Assembly (NCBI GenBank): GCA_964512675.1
Contig: CAZEJR010000015.1
Span: forward strand, 1 to 54,808
Length of the DNA stretch: 54,808 nt
Origin: A07HB70 sp964512675
GTDB lineage: Archaea; Halobacteriota; Halobacteria; Halobacteriales; Haloferacaceae
Reading direction: 5' to 3'
A program made the translations under genes and the position numbers. Shown here piece after piece: positions 43,974 through 52,869 of the stretch (position 1 is the stretch's first letter; every line of letters starts with the position of its first letter). The notes under the pieces were generated by a model that saw nothing but the letters and a program-made list of their open reading frames with translations, was not told the origin of the DNA and did not search any database.

Positions 43974-45224
43974 CTAGAGCCCCTCGATGAACCGCTGGTC
44001 CTCGCTCGGGTTCAGCACGGTCGCCTCGTAGTGGTCGGCGATCGAGGGGACGTACACCTTCGTCGAGAGCTGTTTCCGCTCGCCGGGGTCCATGTAGCCC
44101 ATCGAGAGGTCGTCGCTCCGGAGGAGGATGTCGTCCTCGTTGTAGAACGAGATCCGGACGACTGCGCCGGAGCGGTCGCCCTGGTTGAGCACCGTCACGG
44201 TGGCGGTGGCGAGTGACTCGCGCAGGCTCGCGACGTCAGCCGGGTCGCCGTCCTGTGCCAGCGTGACGTTCACGAGGTTGAGCGTCAGCGACGGCGTGCG
44301 TCCGGCCTTGAGGTACGTGTCCATCCGCCCTTCCATCGAGTCGAGCCAGCGCTCGACCGTGCCGTCCTCGTCTGGCAGCCGCTCGTAGAGGCCGTTGAGG
44401 TCGGCGCGCAGGTCGCTGACGAGCGTCTGCCGGTTCGTCGGCGAGCGCTTCATCTGCTCGTACTCCCGTCTGAACGCGTCGAACTGCGGGTAGTCGTCGT
44501 CGAGTTCGGCGTCGATGCGGCCGATCGCCTGGTCGAATCGCAGCAGCGGCGGTAGGTCCTCGACGTCGACGTCGGCCACGCTGTCCGCGCCGCCGGGCTC
44601 GTCGTCGGCGGCGGCGCGGGTTCGCGCCGCGGCCTCTGTCCGCGCCGACCGGCTCTCTGCCGCGGTGCCGCCGGCGTCCGCGACCGTCCGCTCCGCGAGG
44701 TCGAACGGCGAGACTCCACGGGTGATGACCGGCCGTGAGGAGGCGTAGAGCCGGTCGAACGTGTCGCCCATCACGTAGCCGTAGGCGACGTGGCCGACGA
44801 GCGAGAGGGCGACGAACGACGCGTACCCGACCGTCGGGCCGTCGACGACGCCGCCGAAGCCGAGGACGAACCCCGGCCAGACGACGAGACCGAACACCGC
44901 CCCCTTCGCCGCGAACCGTTCGCCGGGGAGGTAGGTGCCGATAGAGGCGAGCATCAGCGGCCAGACGACGCTCCCGCCGACGACGAAGACGACGTAGCCG
45001 ACGGCGGCGCTCAGGCTCCCGACGAACGGGTCGAGGAGGAGAATCTCCGTCGTCGCGGCGAAGTTCCCGAACTCGAACCCGCCGAACAGCGACGACACGA
45101 GCAGGAAGCCGGTCAGTACGACCGTCCCGGCGAAGCCGGCGACGGCGCCGAACACGCCGTCGACCACCACCTCGTAGAGGATGTCGTCCTCCGCACCCGG
45201 CGTCGAGTCCTCGATTTCGCTCAC
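43974..45224 (-). CDS. Membrane protein with C-terminal extracytoplasmic-type beta domain
   Basis: A 416-residue two-part protein. Residues 15-165 have about four hydrophobic helices (AVAGFAGTVVLTGFLLVSSL, AAVGYVVFVVGGSVVWPLML, AVFGLVVWPGFVLGFGGVVD, YASFVALSLVGHVAYGYVMG), recalling small haloarchaeal membrane proteins of the DUF6789 type. An Ala/Arg/Asp-rich linker (185-225) leads to a helical stretch and then a beta domain (TLNLVNVTLA, ATVTVLNQGDRSGAVVRISF, STKVYVPSIADHYEAT) like protein-protein FxLYD modules. GTG 45224 has a TATA-like tttatctgg (minus, 45247-45255). Function unknown. Confidence 0.7.
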   Translation of the reverse strand: MSEIEDSTPGAEDDILYEVVVDGVFGAVAGFAGTVVLTGFLLVSSLFGGFEFGNFAATTEILLLDPFVGSLSAAVGYVVFVVGGSVVWPLMLASIGTYLPGERFAAKGAVFGLVVWPGFVLGFGGVVDGPTVGYASFVALSLVGHVAYGYVMGDTFDRLYASSRPVITRGVSPFDLAERTVADAGGTAAESRSARTEAAARTRAAADDEPGGADSVADVDVEDLPPLLRFDQAIGRIDAELDDDYPQFDAFRREYEQMKRSPTNRQTLVSDLRADLNGLYERLPDEDGTVERWLDSMEGRMDTYLKAGRTPSLTLNLVNVTLAQDGDPADVASLRESLATATVTVLNQGDRSGAVVRISFYNEDDILLRSDDLSMGYMDPGERKQLSTKVYVPSIADHYEATVLNPSEDQRFIEGL

Positions 45225-45269
45225 ACCCCGAGTTCGGCGTCCATCCAGATAAAGGAGTGTCCTGTCGCG

Positions 45270-46067
45270 TCAGGCCCCGTACGTCTCTGCGAGTGCGTCG
45301 AGCGCCTCGTGGTGCTCGGTCGTGTGCGGGGCGGTGAGCGGCGAGACACTCACCCGACCGGCCATCACCGCGCCACGGTCGCTGTTCGCCGGCTCGTCGA
45401 GTGACCCGTCGTGGAGCCGACCCCACACCATGTCGTCGAGGTGGATCCGCTCGCCGTCGCGGCTGGCGCGCATGTCGTACGTCTCGGACGGGAACGTCAC
45501 CGTCATCCGGGCCGGGTCGCCGCCGGCGGGCGGCGCGTTGACGTTCAGGTAGTCGGCCTGGTCGAACACCCCGGCGTCGAGGGCGTGGTCGACGAGGTAC
45601 GCCGCCGCGCCGGTGGCGTCCGCGTAGTCCGCCGGGTCGGTCGCGGCCTCGCGCCAGTCGCGGTCCGGGTCCGGCGGAACGAACAGCGAGGCGGCGATCG
45701 CGGGCACGTCGAAGAACGTCGCCTCCACCGCTGCGCTGACGGTCCCCGACCGGCCCAGGACGTACTCGCCGAGGTTCGCGCCCTTGTTACAGCCCGCGAC
45801 CACGACGTCCGTATCGGGACAGAGCGACTCGACGCCCGCGACGACACAGTCCGCGGGCGTCCCCTCGACTGCGTAGCCCAGGTCGTGTTCCCACACCTCG
45901 ACGCGGGTCGAGAGCCGCCGACCGACCGCGCTCTGGTCGTCGGCGGGCGCGACGGCAGTCACCTCGACGCCCTCGAGGGCGGTCAGCCTGTCGTACAGCG
46001 CGCGGAACCCGACGCTGTCGATACCGTCGTCGTTCGTCAGGAGCACCCGGCGCCGGTCCTCTGTCAT
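45270..46067 (-). CDS. surE: 5'/3'-nucleotidase SurE
   Basis: A 265-residue SurE metal-dependent phosphatase acting on nucleoside monophosphates. LLTNDDGIDSVGFRALY (metal Asp-Asp, residues 9-25), APADDQSAVGRRLS, VEGTPADCVVAG, AGCNKGANLGEYVLGRSGTV (with the SGT metal site) and YLNVNAPP are family motifs. ATG 46067 was chosen; a minus-strand cgcttttgt (46089-46098) is a plausible TATA box 25-30 nt upstream. Confidence 0.93.
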   Translation of the reverse strand: MTEDRRRVLLTNDDGIDSVGFRALYDRLTALEGVEVTAVAPADDQSAVGRRLSTRVEVWEHDLGYAVEGTPADCVVAGVESLCPDTDVVVAGCNKGANLGEYVLGRSGTVSAAVEATFFDVPAIAASLFVPPDPDRDWREAATDPADYADATGAAAYLVDHALDAGVFDQADYLNVNAPPAGGDPARMTVTFPSETYDMRASRDGERIHLDDMVWGRLHDGSLDEPANSDRGAVMAGRVSVSPLTAPHTTEHHEALDALAETYGA

Positions 46068-46105
46068 ATCGTCACCTGCCGTGGGTCGAACAAAAGCGCT
46101 CGGCC

Positions 46106-47515
46106 CTACGCGGCCCGGTCGACGACCGCCTCGCCGTCGACGACGAGGTTGTACGCCGCCTCGTCGTCGTTCCACAGCACGAGGACGTTCTCGAGTGCGA
46201 GGACCGCGGCGTACGGCGCCTCCCGGAGCGCGCGGTTGAGCGCCGACTCGCGGGCCAGCACCGCGAAGTGGTCCGTCCGCTGGCTCCCGTCGCCGACGAG
46301 AAACAGCGGGTTCGCGTCGTCACCACCGCTCAGGTCGTGCGAGAGCTTCACCGCCAGCGCGTCGACACGCTTCGTGACGTGGCGCTCGGACGCCCCGAGA
46401 CGGGCGTGGCGAGACGGGTCTCCCCGGACGTCGGCGCGCCGCGTCCCGTCGCGGCGCACCAGCGCGTAGGCGTACCGCACCTCTCGGTTGACCACCGTCC
46501 CGTCGCCCGGCCCGCCCGCCCGCCGTGCGTCGAGGTCGCGCTGGACGCCCGGCGCGTCGAGCGACTGTCCGACGTCGAACGACCAGCAGTCGTCCGCCGG
46601 CGCGGCGTCTGGCCAGAGCCGCAGCGTCGGGTCGAAGACGGTCCCCCGCCCGTCGTCGACGAGGGCGCGCTCGACCCTCCGCAGCCCCGTCGCGGTGTTT
46701 CGGTCGGCGGGCGCGAGTGCGACGAACGTCCCGTCGTCCGCGAGACGGTCGAACAGGTCGCGCGCGACGGCGACAGGGTCGTCCAGTTCCGAGAGCACGT
46801 TCGCACAGAGGACGAGGTCGTACGTCCCCGCAGCCGCGGACGACTCGACCCGTTCGCGGTAGACCGTCGTCCGCGCGCCGCGGGGTGGGTCGACGAGCGT
46901 CTCGAACGCGTCGGCTGCGTCGGCGCTCGCCTCGACGGCGTGGTAGTCGACGACCGCGTCGTCCGGGAGGAGGTCGAACAGCGCGAGCGCCGGTCCGCCG
47001 ACGCCCGCGCCGACGTCCAGAACCCGCAGACGGCGCGGGAGCAGGTCCGCCTCGGCGAGTCTGTCGAGGACGTAGCCCGTCGCAGCCCAGTACCCCGGCA
47101 GGTGGTAGACCGCGTACGCGAGGACGGTCGTCTCGTCGTAGTCGACGGGGGTACGACGGTAGTACCGCTCTTTCACCTCGGCGAGACGGTCCCGGAGCGC
47201 GTCGCCCGAGTCGCCGCTCGCCCACCCCGGGCCGAGTCGGTCGACCAGCAGGTCGCGCAGGGCGTTCTCGTGTCGGTCTGGGACCCGCTTCGGCGCCCAC
47301 CCTGTCGACGGGACCGGGTCGTCGTCGACGGGAACGAAACTGCCGTCTGGCCGCTCGACGAGACCGAGGTCGTACGCCTCCTCGCGGAGGACGCGTCGGA
47401 CCAGCGCCGGGTGCGGTCTGCCCTCGACGTACTCGTGTATCTCCGCCGGGTCGACCGGCCGCACGGACCGGAGGTACCGCGCCGCGTCGCGCACGCCGTC
47501 GCGGTCGACCGTCAT
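46106..47515 (-). CDS. Rsm22-like methyltransferase (mitoribosome assembly family)
   Basis: A 469-residue SAM-dependent methyltransferase-like protein. VLDVGAGVGGPALALFDLLP is motif I (about residues 171-190); YDLVLCANVLSEL is the post-I/IV region. The lead-in YDETTVLAYAVYHLPGYWAA and the C-terminal TVVNREVRYAYALVRR fit the Rsm22 family (mitochondrial small-subunit assembly in yeast; archaeal members are poorly studied). I do not see the four cysteines that bind Fe-S in mitochondrial Rsm22. ATG 47515 overlaps the tyrA stop (ATGA), so they are co-transcribed. Confidence 0.8.
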   Translation of the reverse strand: MTVDRDGVRDAARYLRSVRPVDPAEIHEYVEGRPHPALVRRVLREEAYDLGLVERPDGSFVPVDDDPVPSTGWAPKRVPDRHENALRDLLVDRLGPGWASGDSGDALRDRLAEVKERYYRRTPVDYDETTVLAYAVYHLPGYWAATGYVLDRLAEADLLPRRLRVLDVGAGVGGPALALFDLLPDDAVVDYHAVEASADAADAFETLVDPPRGARTTVYRERVESSAAAGTYDLVLCANVLSELDDPVAVARDLFDRLADDGTFVALAPADRNTATGLRRVERALVDDGRGTVFDPTLRLWPDAAPADDCWSFDVGQSLDAPGVQRDLDARRAGGPGDGTVVNREVRYAYALVRRDGTRRADVRGDPSRHARLGASERHVTKRVDALAVKLSHDLSGGDDANPLFLVGDGSQRTDHFAVLARESALNRALREAPYAAVLALENVLVLWNDDEAAYNLVVDGEAVVDRAA

Positions 47516-48315
47516 CGCCCCCCGCCGTCGGCGCGGTCGGTGCCGGCCCCGTCGTCTCCGCGCTCGGTCTCTCGCCCCGCCTGCCTGGCTCGCCGGGCCG
47601 AGCGGTAGAGCCGCTCGAACGTCTCGTCGTCGGCGGTCGCCACCCGCCGCGCGGCCTCGGCGACCGCCGACGCGCCGTCGAACGTCCGCTGGACGTCGCG
47701 GTACACCCGCGGGCTGTTGCCCGTGACGGCTGCGACGAGGTCGTCGAGGCCGCGGGAGACCGGCGTGGCGAACTCGTCGCGCACCGACTCGCGCGCCAGA
47801 CCGTAGGCGAGGACGGCGGCGTGGGCGGCGGCCTGGACGGTCCGCATCGCCTCGTCGTGTTCCGCGGGCGTGGTGTCGAAGACGCCGTTGCCGGCGGCTG
47901 CGAGCGCCGCCCGGACGTCGTCGGTGACGGGGCCGGGGACGTCGTGGACCGCGGCGACGTTTCCCGGCGCGTTCTCGGGGGCGAACAGCGGGTGAAGTGA
48001 CAGCCGCTCGCGATCCGGGGCGTGCTCTCGTCCCGCCGAGACGACCGGGCCCATCGCCCCCACGACGTCGACGAGCGCCCGCTCTGCCCGCGGCGCGTGG
48101 CGCGCGACCGCGTCGGGCGCGGCTGGAATCGGCACGGCGAGACAGACAACGTCGAACGACCCGTCGCCGTCGAGCGCCGCGGTTCGCCCGCCGGCCCGCT
48201 CCGCCGCGGCCCGCGCGGCTGCGGGGTCGACGTCCGCGAACGACACCCGGTCGACGCCCGCGACGCCGGCGAACCACCGGCCGACTGCGCCGGCGCCGAC
48301 GACCAGCAGGTCCAT
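47512..48315 (-). CDS. tyrA: Prephenate (arogenate) dehydrogenase
   Basis: A 267-residue NAD(P)-dependent enzyme of tyrosine synthesis. It has Rossmann motif MDLLVVGAGAVGRWFAGVAG, VSFADVDPAAA (Asp for NAD preference), VVCLAVPIPAAPDAV, LVDVVGAMGPV, LHPLFAPEN (family HPxFGP-like) and a helical C-terminus (EHDEAMRTVQAAAHAAVLAY). The usual HPMFGP is changed to HPLFAP. ATG 48315; minus-strand gctttagcc (48337-48345) is a likely TATA box. Downstream Rsm22-like gene overlaps by 4 bp. Its substrate comes from the chorismate mutase 4 kb away. Confidence 0.85.
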   Translation of the reverse strand: MDLLVVGAGAVGRWFAGVAGVDRVSFADVDPAAARAAAERAGGRTAALDGDGSFDVVCLAVPIPAAPDAVARHAPRAERALVDVVGAMGPVVSAGREHAPDRERLSLHPLFAPENAPGNVAAVHDVPGPVTDDVRAALAAAGNGVFDTTPAEHDEAMRTVQAAAHAAVLAYGLARESVRDEFATPVSRGLDDLVAAVTGNSPRVYRDVQRTFDGASAVAEAARRVATADDETFERLYRSARRARQAGRETERGDDGAGTDRADGGGR

Positions 48316-48338
48316 ATCAGGTACCGCCCGGCGTCGGG

Positions 48339-48749
48339 CTAAAGCGGTTCGGTGCGCTCCGCCGGGTCGACCCGGACCGCCGACCCGTCGACGTCGGTCT
48401 CCTCGTGGTCGATCAGCTGTCGCGCGGTGAACCCCACGGTCCCGGGGTCGACCGGCGCGTCGAACCGGACGCCGAAGAGCACGACCGGCGACTGTCGTCC
48501 GGCGCCGACGAAGTCGACGGCGCGGGCCTCGACCGACTCCGCGCCCGGCCCGCCCGCCGTCACGTCGAAGGTCACGCCGAGGTCGCCCGCCGCGACCCGT
48601 TCGACCGTTCGCCCACCCGGCGCGGTCACGCCGGCCTCGAACCGTCGGACGCCCGCGTCGTGGTCGACGACGAGGACGACAGCCGGCGTCTCGCCCCCCG
48701 TAGCCCCCTCGACGCCGAGCGCGTCCGCGAGGTCGTCGTCGACGTCCAT
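48339..48749 (-). CDS. Conserved-looking soluble protein, unknown
   Basis: A 136-residue acidic protein with predicted beta strands: PAVVLVVDHDAGVRRFEAGV, DLGVTFDVTAGG, RQSPVVLFGVRFDAPVDPGT. No catalytic motif. ATG 48749; TATA-like ggttcatatc (minus, 48770-48779). Upstream of tyrA by 23 bp in the same direction, possibly one transcript. Confidence 0.65.
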   Translation of the reverse strand: MDVDDDLADALGVEGATGGETPAVVLVVDHDAGVRRFEAGVTAPGGRTVERVAAGDLGVTFDVTAGGPGAESVEARAVDFVGAGRQSPVVLFGVRFDAPVDPGTVGFTARQLIDHEETDVDGSAVRVDPAERTEPL

Positions 48750-48785
48750 ACGGACGCCCGGGGCGGGGGTGATATGAACCCGGCG

Positions 48786-49955
48786 CTAGGGGTCGAGTCC
48801 CGTCGGCAGCGTCGTCAGGTTCTCGTACCCGTCCTCACGGACGACGACGATGTCCTCGACGCGGACGCCGCCCACGTCGGGGTCGTACAGCCCCGGCTCT
48901 ATCGTGACGACGTTCCCCGCCGCGAGCTCGCCGCCGTCGGGCGAGACGCGCGGGCGCTCGTGGACCGCGAGACCGACGCCGTGGCCGGTCGAGTGGATGA
49001 AGCCCGTCTCCGTAGCGGGGTCGGCGCGGAGCGTCGGCAGGCCGGCGTCCTCGTAGACGTCGCAGGCGGCGTCGTGGACGGCGGCGCCGGTCGTCCCGGC
49101 CTCGACCTCGCCCAGTGCCGCCTCGCGGGCCTCGTCCGTCAGCCGGTGCCACTCGACGAGGGTGTCCGGGGGCTCGCCCCGGACGTACGTGCGGGTGGTG
49201 TCGGCGTGGTACCCCGTCGTCTTCGACCGCGGGAACACGTCGACGACTATCGGCTCGCCGGCCCGGAGCGGGCCACTCCCGCGGTCGTGCGGGTCCGCTG
49301 CGTCCGCGCCGCAGGCGACGATCGTGTCGTCGAGTCCGCAGCCGTGGTCCAGCAGCCTCCGCTCTATCGCCGTTCTCACCCGCTCGCTCGTCAGCGCCTC
49401 GCCGCCGTCGTGGAGGACGCCGTCGACGACGTCTGCCTCGCGGATCAGCGCCGCCGCGCGCTCGATGGCGGCCTCGTTCGCCCGCTGTGCCGCGCGGACG
49501 TGGTCCACCTCTCGGTCGGTCTTGACCGCTCGCGCCCGCTCGACGGCGTCGCCCGGGTCCGTCTCGACGCGTACTCCGCGGTCGCGGAGGCGGTCGGCGG
49601 TTCCGAGCGGGAAGCGGTCGGGTGTCCGAACCGTCGAGACGTCACGGTCGGCAAGCCAGTCGGCGACGACACCGGCCCGCGCGCCGCGTCGACCAGACTC
49701 CGCGACCCGGTCGCGGTAGTCGTAGTCGGCGTAGCGCGCGACCGACGCGGCGCGGCTCTCCGACCGCGCCCGGCTGTACTCCAGGTCCGAGACCAGGAGT
49801 GCGACGCCGTCGGGTGTCCAGAGGGTGTGAAACGGGTCGGGTGCGTCGAATCCGGAGACGTATCGCTGGTTCGGGTCCTCGCCGTCGGCGGCGACGAGGT
49901 AGCCGTCGGCGCCGTCGAGTGCGTCGCCGAGCGCCGAGAGGTCGCGGTCGTCCAT
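48786..49955 (-). CDS. M24-family Xaa-Pro aminopeptidase / prolidase
   Basis: A 389-residue pita-bread metallopeptidase. The N-terminal creatinase-like domain is at 1-130. Metal ligands in the catalytic domain: VVDVFPRSKTTGYHADTTRT (two Asp), FIHSTGHGVGLAVHERP (His), VVTIEPGLYDPDVGG (Glu) and VRVEDIVVV (Glu). All five are present, so it should be active on X-Pro peptides. ATG 49955 was taken over 49976 (MAATEDG) because a TATA-like ggcataggt (minus, 49977-49985) overlaps the longer reading. Divergent from aroA. Confidence 0.9.
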   Translation of the reverse strand: MDDRDLSALGDALDGADGYLVAADGEDPNQRYVSGFDAPDPFHTLWTPDGVALLVSDLEYSRARSESRAASVARYADYDYRDRVAESGRRGARAGVVADWLADRDVSTVRTPDRFPLGTADRLRDRGVRVETDPGDAVERARAVKTDREVDHVRAAQRANEAAIERAAALIREADVVDGVLHDGGEALTSERVRTAIERRLLDHGCGLDDTIVACGADAADPHDRGSGPLRAGEPIVVDVFPRSKTTGYHADTTRTYVRGEPPDTLVEWHRLTDEAREAALGEVEAGTTGAAVHDAACDVYEDAGLPTLRADPATETGFIHSTGHGVGLAVHERPRVSPDGGELAAGNVVTIEPGLYDPDVGGVRVEDIVVVREDGYENLTTLPTGLDP

Positions 49956-50036
49956 ACCGTCTTCCGTGGCCGCCACGACCTATGCCTGTCGGGGCTCGCC
50001 GACAGCCTGATAACCCGCGCCGCCGCGCCGGGTGCT

Positions 50037-51335
50037 ATGGACGTCACCGTCGCCCCCTCCCGTGTCGCCGGCCGCGCACGCGCCCCGCCGTCGAAGAGCT
50101 ACACGCACCGGGCGATTCTCGCAGCCGGCTACGGCGCCGGCGAGACGCTGGTCCGGTCGCCGCTGCGGAGCGCAGACACCCGGCGGACCGCGGCTGCCGT
50201 CGAGGCGTTCGGCGGCACGGTCGCAGACGCGGCAGCCGAGACCGACGCTCTCCGTGTCGTCGGGTTCGACGGGCGGCCGGCGACCCCAGACGACGTCGTC
50301 GGCTGCGGGAACAGCGGGACGACGACGCGGCTGGTGACGGGCGCCGGGGGACTCTGTGACGGCCTCGCCGTCCTCACCGGCGACGCGTCGCTGCGCTCGC
50401 GCCCACACGGTCCGCTGCTCGACGCCGTCGCGGACCTCGGCGGGCGCGCGGCGTCGACGCGCGGGAACGGCCAGGCGCCGCTGGTCGTCGGCGACGGGAT
50501 GGGTGGGGGGACAGTCGAGATGCCCGGCGACGTCTCCTCACAGTTCGTCACCGCCCTGCTGATGGCCGGTGCCGTCACCGAGACGGGGGTGCGTGTCGAC
50601 CTGACGACCCGCCTGAAGTCGGCGCCGTACGTCGAGGTGACGCTCGAACTGCTCGACGAGTTCGGCGTCGACGCCCGCGAGACGACAGCCGGCTACGCCG
50701 TCGACGGTGGGCAGAGCTACGCGGCGACGACGTACGACGTGCCCGGTGACTTCTCCTCTATCTCGTACCTCCTCGCCGCCGGGGCCGTCGCGGCAGACGA
50801 CGCCGTCGTCGTCAAGGGCGCCCGCGAGAGCGCGCAGGGCGACACGGCAATCGTCGAGATCGTCGAACGGATGGGTGCGCCAGTCGACTGGGACCGTGCG
50901 GCGGGCGAACTCCGGGTCGAGCGCGCGCCGCTCTCCGGCGTCGAGGTGAGTGTCGCCGACACGCCCGACCTCCTCCCGACGGTCGCGGTACTCGGCGCCG
51001 TCGCGGACGGCGACACCCACGTCGTCGACGCCGAACACGTCCGGTACAAGGAGACCGACCGCGTGAGCGCGATTGCCGAGGAGCTGACGACGATGGGCGC
51101 CGCCGTCACCGAACGTGAGGACGCGCTGACCGTCCACGGCGGCGAGACGACGCTCCGGGGCGCGCGTGTCGACGCTCGGGGAGACCACCGGCTCGTGATG
51201 GCGCTAGCGGTGGCCGGACTGGCCGCCGACGGCGAGACGACGGTCACAGGCGCAGAGCACGTCGACGTCTCCTTCCCCGGCTTCTTCGGGGCGCTCGCCG
51301 GCCTCGGCGCCGACGTGACAGAGGACGCGGGCTGA
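50037..51335 (+). CDS. aroA: 3-phosphoshikimate 1-carboxyvinyltransferase (EPSP synthase)
   Basis: A 432-residue enzyme joining PEP to shikimate 3-phosphate. APPSKSYTHRAILAAGYGAG (catalytic lysine K20), VVGCGNSGTTTRLVTGAGG (NSGT), DASLRSRPHGPLLDA (RxRP), PGDVSSQFVTALLMAG (SSQ), ADTPDLLPTVAVLGA (DxxP) and HVRYKETDRVSAIAEEL (KETDR) are all present. The sequence after NSG lacks the usual A-T-x-x-R glyphosate-class context (NSGTTTR here, common in archaea). ATG 50037; a very long upstream reading is an artefact. TATA-like cctgataac at 50006-50014. Confidence 0.95.
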   Translation: MDVTVAPSRVAGRARAPPSKSYTHRAILAAGYGAGETLVRSPLRSADTRRTAAAVEAFGGTVADAAAETDALRVVGFDGRPATPDDVVGCGNSGTTTRLVTGAGGLCDGLAVLTGDASLRSRPHGPLLDAVADLGGRAASTRGNGQAPLVVGDGMGGGTVEMPGDVSSQFVTALLMAGAVTETGVRVDLTTRLKSAPYVEVTLELLDEFGVDARETTAGYAVDGGQSYAATTYDVPGDFSSISYLLAAGAVAADDAVVVKGARESAQGDTAIVEIVERMGAPVDWDRAAGELRVERAPLSGVEVSVADTPDLLPTVAVLGAVADGDTHVVDAEHVRYKETDRVSAIAEELTTMGAAVTEREDALTVHGGETTLRGARVDARGDHRLVMALAVAGLAADGETTVTGAEHVDVSFPGFFGALAGLGADVTEDAG

Positions 51336-51338
51336 CGG

Positions 51339-51544
51339 CTACTCCTCGGTCGGGTCGACGACGAGGTCGTACCGGCCCTCGGCCCGGTCGAGCGCGAGGT
51401 ACCGGCCGACCACCCCCGGGACCGTGCCGGAGCCGTACCGCCGCGCCGACGAGCGGCAGGAGCGGCCCGACAGAGGCGCCGACGGCGCGTGCTCCGGTTC
51501 GGGTACCGCAGCACGTCGACCCGGTCCGGCGCGTCGTCGCTCAC
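51339..51544 (-). pseudogene. Small gene apparently broken by a frameshift
   Basis: From GTG 51544 the first 14 codons (MSDDAPDRVDVLRY) have nearly pure GC3. After about 51500 that frame loses the bias, while another frame takes over with almost pure GC3 to a TAG at 51341: PEPEHAPSAPLSGRSCRSSA, then RRYGSGTVPGVVGRYLALDR and AEGRYDLVVDPTEE. A one-base deletion (or two-base insertion) near 51495-51505 would explain this. It may be a pseudogene, a programmed shift or a sequencing error. The protein would be about 68 residues; no family known to me. Confidence 0.5.
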
Positions 51545-51620
51545 GGATCGGCGTCTGTCTTCCGCGGCTTCCTCCGACCGTCCCCACACGCTTTAGCGAC
51601 CCCCGCCCGCTCGTCGGGTC

Positions 51621-52793
51621 GTGATCGACACCAGCGGCGTGCCGTCCTTCGAGCACGCCTACACGCCGGCGGACCTCTCGGTCGGTCGGGGAGCGGTCGA
51701 CGAACTGGACGAGGCGCTGGCGCGTCACGGCGTCGAGCGAGCACTCGTGGTCTGTGGCTCGAACGTCGGCGCGAACGACGACCTGATGGGCCCGCTTCGG
51801 GCGGGGCTCGGCGACCGGCTGGCCGGCGTCTTCGACGGGACGACGCCGGAAAAGGACGTGATGGCCGCGTACGAGGCGCTGGACCGCCTGCGCGGGACGG
51901 AGGCGGACGGGCTCGTCGCCGTCGGCGGCGGCTCTAGCCTCGACGTGGCGAAGGCGACGCGTCTCCTCGCGGCGGAGCACCGTCGCCCGGCCACGCTGGA
52001 GCGCGAGGCCGAACGCACCGGCGTTATCGGCGCGCCGGCGGACGCCGACCTGGTTCCGGCAGCCGTCGTCCCGACGACGTTCGCCGGCGCAGACCTCTCG
52101 ATCGGCGGCTCCGTCTCGTTCCCGGACGGCCCGCGGGCCGGACTGGGTGACCGGCGGCTGATGCCGGACCACGCCGTCTACGACCCGGACCTGTTCGAGA
52201 CGACACCCCCGGACGCGCTCCGTGGCTCGGCGATGAACGGGTTCGACAAGGGCGTCGAGTCCTGCTACGGTCTGGCCGCGAACCCGGTCGTCCACGCGAC
52301 GGCGGTCCGTGGCCTGCGGTACCTCGCCGACGGCCTGCCGGACTGTCTGGACGACGGCGCGGCGATGGAGCGCGCGGTGGTCGGCGTCGTCCTCGTCCAG
52401 TACGGTATCTCGCGGCCACACGGGACGACGCTCGGCCCGATTCACGCCTTCGGCCACACGCTCAGAGGCGACGCGGTCCAGCAGGGAGAGGCACACGCAA
52501 TCGCGGCGCCTCACGTCGTCGACGCCGTCCTCGCGGCGGACCGTTCTGGCCTCGACAGGCTGGCCGAGGGGCTCGGCGTCGCGAGCGACCCCGCGAGCGT
52601 CGTCGCTGCGGTCCGCGAGCTGCGCGACACGCTCGGGCTCCCGAGCCGGCTCCGCGACGTCGACGGCCCGAGCGAGGCCGAACTGGACGCGGTCGCGGCG
52701 GCGACGGCGGACGACGAGATCGTCGGGAACGGACCGCCGGGGTTCGACCCGACGGTCGAGGCGCTGCGGGCGCTGCTGGACGAGATGTGGTGA
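51621..52793 (+). CDS. Iron-containing alcohol dehydrogenase (group III)
   Basis: A 390-residue Fe-ADH-superfamily protein. NAD-binding GLVAVGGGSSLDVAKATRLL (95-114, GGGSxxD), PTTFAGADLSIGG, MNGFDKGVESCYG (metal Asp nearby) and the metal-histidine block GPIHAFGHTLRGDAVQQGEA, then HAIAAPHV (HxxxH and a third His). Substrate is unknown: members reduce alcohols, lactaldehyde, glycerol or 4-hydroxybutyrate. It lies between aroA and aroC, but no step of the known archaeal shikimate route needs such an enzyme. GTG 51621, with gctttagcg (51590-51598) about 26 nt upstream. Confidence 0.88.
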   Translation: MIDTSGVPSFEHAYTPADLSVGRGAVDELDEALARHGVERALVVCGSNVGANDDLMGPLRAGLGDRLAGVFDGTTPEKDVMAAYEALDRLRGTEADGLVAVGGGSSLDVAKATRLLAAEHRRPATLEREAERTGVIGAPADADLVPAAVVPTTFAGADLSIGGSVSFPDGPRAGLGDRRLMPDHAVYDPDLFETTPPDALRGSAMNGFDKGVESCYGLAANPVVHATAVRGLRYLADGLPDCLDDGAAMERAVVGVVLVQYGISRPHGTTLGPIHAFGHTLRGDAVQQGEAHAIAAPHVVDAVLAADRSGLDRLAEGLGVASDPASVVAAVRELRDTLGLPSRLRDVDGPSEAELDAVAAATADDEIVGNGPPGFDPTVEALRALLDEMW

Positions 52794-52837
52794 CCCTGGC
52801 AGCCGCCCGGCGGTGCCGACCGCCCGCCCGAGTGCCG

Positions 52838-52848
52838 CAAGTTAAGTC
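52838..52848 (+). promoter_or_regulatory. TATA-like element of aroC
   Basis: caagttaagtc, centred 27 nt before ATG 52870; leaderless spacing. Confidence 0.55.
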
Positions 52849-52869
52849 CGCGCGCGCGGACTGGTCGAT

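Noticed and set aside
47997..50036. Upstream extension of the EPSP synthase frame (about 680 residues)
   Set aside because: It is antisense to TyrA, the 136-residue gene and the M24 peptidase and is arginine-rich; AroA starts at ATG 50037.
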